DNA of 64,000 nucleotides from Archilochus colubris. Taxonomy: Eukaryota; Chordata; Aves; Apodiformes; Trochilidae. Position numbers and translations under genes: made by a program. Numbering within the stretch: the stretch's first letter is position 1; each line of letters starts with the position of its first letter. The stretch covers positions 152,786,552 to 152,850,551 of the forward strand of contig CM041083.1 in assembly GCA_023079485.1 (NCBI GenBank), read 5' to 3'. The notes beneath the pieces are model-generated. The model did no database searches and was not told the origin of the DNA. It was given only the letters and a program-made list of their open reading frames with translations. Below, piece by piece: positions 59,730 through 64,000 of the stretch.

Positions 59730-60478
59730 CTGATCTTTGGAAGAAAGGGTAGACAACTCAGGAGGACTGCAGAATTCTTTTGAGATTTATACAGGAAGAA
59801 AACTAGGAGGGATGAAACCCTGATAAAACTGGCTACAGCTGTAAAAGTCAATAAATGTGTGTTTTATAGACACAAAAGGAAAGCTAAAAAGAATGTCCAT
59901 TCTTTATTGGACGTGGGGGAAACATAGTGACAAAGGATGAGGAAAAAGCTGAGGTACTTGATGCCTTCTTTGCTTCAGTCTTTAGTAGTGAGACTGCTTG
60001 TTCTTAGGGTACCCAACCCCTTGAGCCAGAAGACAGGGACAGGGAGCCGAAAAAAGAGGAAATGGTTAGTGACCTGCTACATCACTTGGGCACACACAAG
60101 TCTGGAACCAGATGGGATTACATCCAAAGCTAGTAAGGGAGCTGGCAGAAGTGCCCACCAAGCCACTTTCCATCATTTATCAGCAATCCTGGCTAACCTA
60201 CTTTACTGGAGGTTAGCAAATGAGACACCTACCTAGAAGAAAGGCTGGGAAGAGGATCTGGGGAATTGCAAGCCTGTTAATCTGACCTTGATGCTGAGGA
60301 AGGTTATGGAGCAGATGTGCTTTGAATGCTATCACACAAAGAGATCAAGCCCAGTCAGCATGGGTTTATGAAAGGCAGGTTACACATGAATAAACTTCTC
60401 CTTCTATGACAAAGAGACCTGACTAGGAGATGAGGGAAAAGGTGTGGATGTTGTCTATTTAGACTTTGGTAATGCAAG
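59730..60478 (+). pseudogene. CR1 ORF2 relic, endonuclease-RT linker and first RT motifs
   Basis: Translation in shifting frames gives RQLRRTAEFF, LYRKKTRRDETLIKLATAVK and KNVHSLLDVGGNIVTKDEEK, then AEVLDAFFASVFSSETAC (from 59936), the linker between endonuclease and RT. MVSDLLHHLGTHKS and ELAEVPTKPLSIIYQQSWL lead into RT. A broken GIASLLI/MEQMC-type stretch corresponds to NYRPVSLT...MEQ, and the copy stops at DVVYLDFGNA-like sequence just before motif A. Several stops and frameshifts are present. The order of domains is that of CR1 up to about 60478, where the sequence jumps back (see next entry). Confidence 0.8.
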
Positions 60479-60850
60479 ATTCAGGAAACTATTGGCCTGT
60501 CAGCCTGACCTTGCTGACAAAGTGGTTTATGGAGCAGATCATCTTGAGTGATGTCAAATGACATATGCAGGAAAACCAGGTCATGGGGACCAGTCAACAT
60601 CAGGACAATGAAGTGCTGAAGCATGTCCAAAGTAAGTCAATGGAGCTGGTGAGGGATCTAAAGATCAAGTTTTATGAGGCGTATCTGAGGGAGCTGGGTT
60701 TGTTTAGTCTGGAGAAAGGGACACTGAAGGGAGACCTTATCACTCTCTTCAACTATCTGAAAATAGGTTGCACCGAGGTGGGTGTCAGACTTTTCTTCCA
60801 AGTAACAAGCGATAGACCAAGAGGAAAAGGTCTCAATTGCTACTGATATT
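60479..60850 (+). pseudogene. Second, internally deleted CR1 fragment abutting the first
   Basis: Restarts at GNYWPVSLTLLTKWFMEQII, the same RT region already passed at about 60270-60320. It continues HMQENQVMGTSQHQ, then jumps to the post-RT block [49 protein letters not shown] and EVGVRLFFQVTSDRPRGKGL, where it ends. No CR1 3' terminus follows. It is therefore either a tandem partial duplication with a deletion or a second copy truncated at both ends. Confidence 0.75.
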
Positions 60851-60939
60851 TCAGTAGCATATTTTTAAATAAATACTAACAAAAAACCTGTTACATTCAG
60901 TTATTGACCAATGTTGGTAAAATATGGTTTGGATTCCTT

Positions 60940-61540
60940 GTTCTCATGTTTATTTTCTAAGAAGGAACAGATGCCACGGTGAGAAAATAAAGAGAGGGAG
61001 GTGGTGTTCCACGTGCCAGACAAAATACTCCCCTGTAACTCACAGAGAAGACCATCATGAAGCAATTTGTCCCCCTGCAGCTAGTGGGAATAACCTTGCC
61101 CAACCACATATCCACACAGCAGTCCATAGAGGCCCTCATATCACAGCAGGAGCATGCATCCTGAAGGAGACTTCAACCTGTGGACAGCCCGTGCAGGAAC
61201 AGGCTCCTGGTTGCAATTGTGGCCCACAGAGGAGCCCATACAGCAGGAGGTTTTCTGGAAGGACTTGTGGCTTGTCAGGGACCCATGCTAGACAAGTCTG
61301 GTTCTGAAAATCTGCAGTCCATGGGAAGGACTCGTTGTGGAGTAGAAAAAAATTGTCAAGAGGCAGAGATGGCAGACGGGAGCTGTTGTGTACTGAGAGC
61401 AGCCCATTCACCATTCTTCCCGTTCCACTTTGAGGAGTATCAACATTAGGAATGAATGAATTAAGCTGAGCCTTGGAATAAGGTGGAGAGAGAGAGGTGT
61501 TTTCAGTTTTGTCTTCAGTCCAGTCTGAAGATCTGAGATC
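60940..61540 (+). mobile_element. LTR family B, middle and 3' part (avian ERV)
   Basis: Shows the module series AACCTGTGGACAGCCCGTGC, ACAGAGGAGCCCATACAGCA, GGTTTTCTGGAAGGACTTGT, CTGCAGTCCATGGGAAGGAC and AGGCAGAGATGGCAGACGGG. It then has ACCATTCTTCCCGTTCCACT and TAAGCTGAGCCTTGGAATAA, corresponding to the downstream half of this LTR. The first 100 bp (60940-61060) are less certain, and the 3' end fades near 61540 without a clear CA. The 127-residue plus frame (60924-61307) and the overlapping frames to 61449 are produced by this GC-rich LTR and are not genes. Confidence 0.6.
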
Positions 61541-63934
61541 ACTAGTGATTCTTTATCTGATACAGATAAATCATGTAAGTGAGATAGCTGAACACAATAT
61601 TAATATTTTCCTTTTCTCTACCTGTTTATCCCACTTTTAACCAAAAGAGATGGGAAGTGTAAGAGGAAATGACATGTTTTACCCTCATCTTATTCAATGA
61701 ATAACAGAAACTGCTCTTTGCCTGAACTTATTCTTCTTGAAATGGTGTAGTCCCCTAGAATTATTAATTTTTTATATATATTTTTGTGTGAGGATTTCAC
61801 AGGACAAGACTAATATCCAATATGTATTTCTGATTTGTTTAATTTTGATCCAATTATGCATTTCATAACCTGAAAGAGACAAATTATATTTACTAAGAAA
61901 CAGGACAAATTAAAAATATCCCTAGGGTGGGGAGATATTTAAGTCTAGTCCAGGTTGCAGTATTTAAAGTTTGAATGTATTTTCACTGCATACTTGAAAT
62001 GGTATTTAGCTAAGAAACTAAGAACACCAGTTCTTTGTGTATCTAGTGAAATCAAATTCAGCAGCCTGACAAGATGAGATGAGAGTGCTGTCAAAACCTA
62101 CAGCGTGAAAAAGCTACTGTAGATAATCATAAAAATGAAATTGAGGGCTGAATTTTTTGGCAAAATCTTTGCACAGTGCCAGCTGAACAAACTGCTCTTA
62201 TGAAGCATTAGAGGACTATCCTTGTGGAGAACAAATCAGTGGCTCTAAATCTAATCTAAATTTCCTTGGTCCTCGGTGAACACCTTGTTGACAATTTGCG
62301 TAGAAGAAGAGAATGTCCAAAAAGTACTTTTTTCCCCCCCACATGAATCCTCAGCTGCTGGCCTAGTCACTAAGCACTGTGGGCTGCAGATGTAAATCAG
62401 AGAGTCCTGTTGTCACTGGAAAAATTGTTCTGCATTCCTTGGCCATGCATAAGTGTAGGTTTTTAATTGTTTTGCATAAAGGTTTAGCAGATATCTAATC
62501 TAGCTGTCACCAACAAGCGAGCACAACATTTCACTTTCTAAAATATGCATGTATGTATCTGAATGTATGAAAGAGAGGGCACTGAAATCATCTTGTCTGA
62601 GCTCTTTGGTAATTCATGTAAGTCTTTCATGAATAAAATCTGCCTAGGCCACACATTAAAAGATATCACAAACATCTGCTAATTAAAGATTAACTTGGGT
62701 ATTATTACTTTTGAAATAACTTTAGAGACTTCCCATGGATTTAATAGGCTTTATTAATAATGGTGGCATTGCACTGACTGAAGTGGACTGTTTGAATAAC
62801 TGTTAAAAATGAATTATTATCTGAGCTGCCTTGTCAGAACTGCTAAATGAAAAACAGTGAATGAAACTGTGAACCTAAAGAGGGAGGAGAGAAATTCCAG
62901 TTTATATCCAGCTATTATATATTTTTATGTCTAATATCTATCACAATCACAGCCATACACTGTTCCACTTGTTTAGAAGAATTGCAAGAGGAAATTTACT
63001 AGCAATGATACTATTGTATTGCTCTGCCTTTTACTGCAAAAGGTAATATTAATTACTCATCTGTATTATCATTTATAATGTGTTACTAGATGAACTACAG
63101 TATGCACAAAAAATATTTTAATACAAGTTTTTTATCATTAGGATAAATTAAACCAGAATTTAATCTTTCCTGAAACGTTTTCTAAAAATATTTTCTAATA
63201 AGTGTTATTTCTGGTATAATTGTCACTTCAGTATCTGAATTTAAAATGCTAATTATTTAAAAGTAACGTCTTGCCTGAAACAGATGTGCAATACACAGTT
63301 TCTACTTAACTTTATGAGTGCTGTATGTTGCATAATCATATACTTACCTCAAAACAAAGGAAGGCTGAGATCTTCCTTGCCGGCTTCCTGAGTCATTATG
63401 TTGAAACATTCCAGGTCATTCACAACATATTTTATTTTTTGTTACTTGACTCTGATACTTACTGTAAAGTGTGCAAAAGAAATTTACTACAATATTAAAA
63501 AATAAAATAAAATAATTTTTTTTATTTTTTATTAACAATTTAGCAATATGTGTCATGTTTTTCTGTGACTTAAATTATCTGAAATGAACCTCAATCTCTC
63601 AGTATTTCAGACAAGTGAATATTCTCAGTCCTTATTCCAATTGAACACAATTGCTCTGAGGAGATGAGAGTGGAGAGTGGAGAGAACAAAAAGGACAAAA
63701 AGGAAAGCAACAACAACAAAAAAAAAAGCAAAGAAGGATGTGAGAAACTAGTAACTATCACCCTTTTCACAGTCTTTATTTTACTTACCCTTAGGTTGGC
63801 CAATATTTGATGGAAAAGTGTACTGGTGTACAATATATTACTGGGTCCCCAGCACAAGCAAGCAATGCATCTGTTAAAGAAAGTCCAGACAAAGACCACA
63901 AAATTCAATCAGAGGAATAGAACACCAAAAAATG
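61541..63934. other. About 2.4 kb of unique sequence, no gene recognised
   Basis: AT-rich, with a TATG-type repeat at about 62546-62570, A/T-rich low complexity at about 63496-63535 and a purine-rich tract at about 63655-63728. The 105-codon minus frame (63591-63908) owes its Leu/Ser/Phe run to that purine tract. Confidence 0.5.
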
Positions 63935-64000
63935 CAGAGCTGTTGACATGGTGAGGGGAAGGAAAGCCATCCAGAGGGACTTGGTCAGGTTTGAAAAGGG
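63935..64000 (+). pseudogene. CR1 ORF2 fragment continuing past the window edge
   Basis: GCTGTTGACATGG and onward translate to RGRKAIQRDLVRFEK, the segment just after RT motif C in CR1 (consensus EGRxAIQRDLDRLEK). The upstream FADDT motif is not recognisable, so the copy probably starts about here. The remainder lies outside the window. Confidence 0.7.

Noticed and set aside
60924..61307. 127-codon open frame rich in Cys and His, zinc-finger-like at first sight
   Set aside because: No regular Cx2-4C...Hx3-5H spacing, and the DNA matches LTR family B modules; the GC-rich composition explains the open frame.
1..64000. CRISPR array, prophage, operon or tRNA/rRNA genes
   Set aside because: No regularly spaced repeats, no polycistronic coding layout and no tRNA-like B-box hairpin sets were found; the sequence is vertebrate in character.

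Overview
The window looks like a stretch of bird nuclear genome: AT-rich, with no recognisable host gene, and strewn with decayed retrotransposons. The main evidence is about twenty fragments of the CR1 non-LTR retrotransposon, the dominant interspersed repeat of birds. They can be recognised by their terminal octamer-like repeats (ATTCTGTG / ATTCTATG), by 3'-end sequence and by translated pieces of ORF1, endonuclease and reverse transcriptase. Solo long terminal repeats (LTRs) of endogenous retroviruses of avian type support the same conclusion. The species cannot be named from the sequence alone. No rRNA, tRNA, CRISPR array, operon or intact protein-coding gene is visible.

Layout. 0-0.86 kb: CR1 relic (minus) covering the ORF1 end and the ORF2 start. 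3.2-4.3 kb: GC-richer block with a possible LTR and simple repeats. 5.05-5.55 kb: old LTR (family A, minus). 6.17-7.03 kb: two CR1 pieces head to head. 7-13.9 kb: mostly unique AT-rich sequence. 13.95-14.3 kb: LTR family B. 17.4-19.9 kb: CR1 pieces and a TTTTG tract. 21.15-21.5 kb: GC-rich promoter-like block. 25.1-26.5 kb: two CR1-type relics. 27.1-33.7 kb: unique. 33.7-37.1 kb: CR1, LTR B, the longest CR1 copy and another CR1 3' end. 37.1-43.2 kb: unique. 43.2-45.6 kb: three CR1 3' ends and an antisense LTR B. 48.7-50.0 kb: CR1 3' end, then an 818-bp LTR (family C) lying exactly between two identical 177-bp direct repeats. 52.6-55.6 kb: three CR1 relics. 56.9-57.5 kb: LTR A (plus). 59.7-61.5 kb: scrambled CR1, then LTR B. 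61.5-63.9 kb: unique. 63.9 kb to the edge: start of another CR1.

The coding content is all decayed mobile-element protein. CR1 encodes ORF1 and an endonuclease/reverse-transcriptase that copies itself by target-primed reverse transcription. Every copy here is truncated, frameshifted or missing catalytic residues, so none is autonomous. The LTRs are probably leftovers of proviruses that lost their interiors by LTR-LTR recombination; several keep recognisable promoter or polyadenylation signals.

The most unusual observation is at 48855-50026. The LTR termini (TG...CA) abut, to the base, two identical 177-bp copies of the flanking DNA, where a retroviral integration normally duplicates only 4-6 bp. 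I found no evidence for a novel gene system. Family assignments rest on reading and translation, not on a database search, and fragment boundaries are approximate except where stated.
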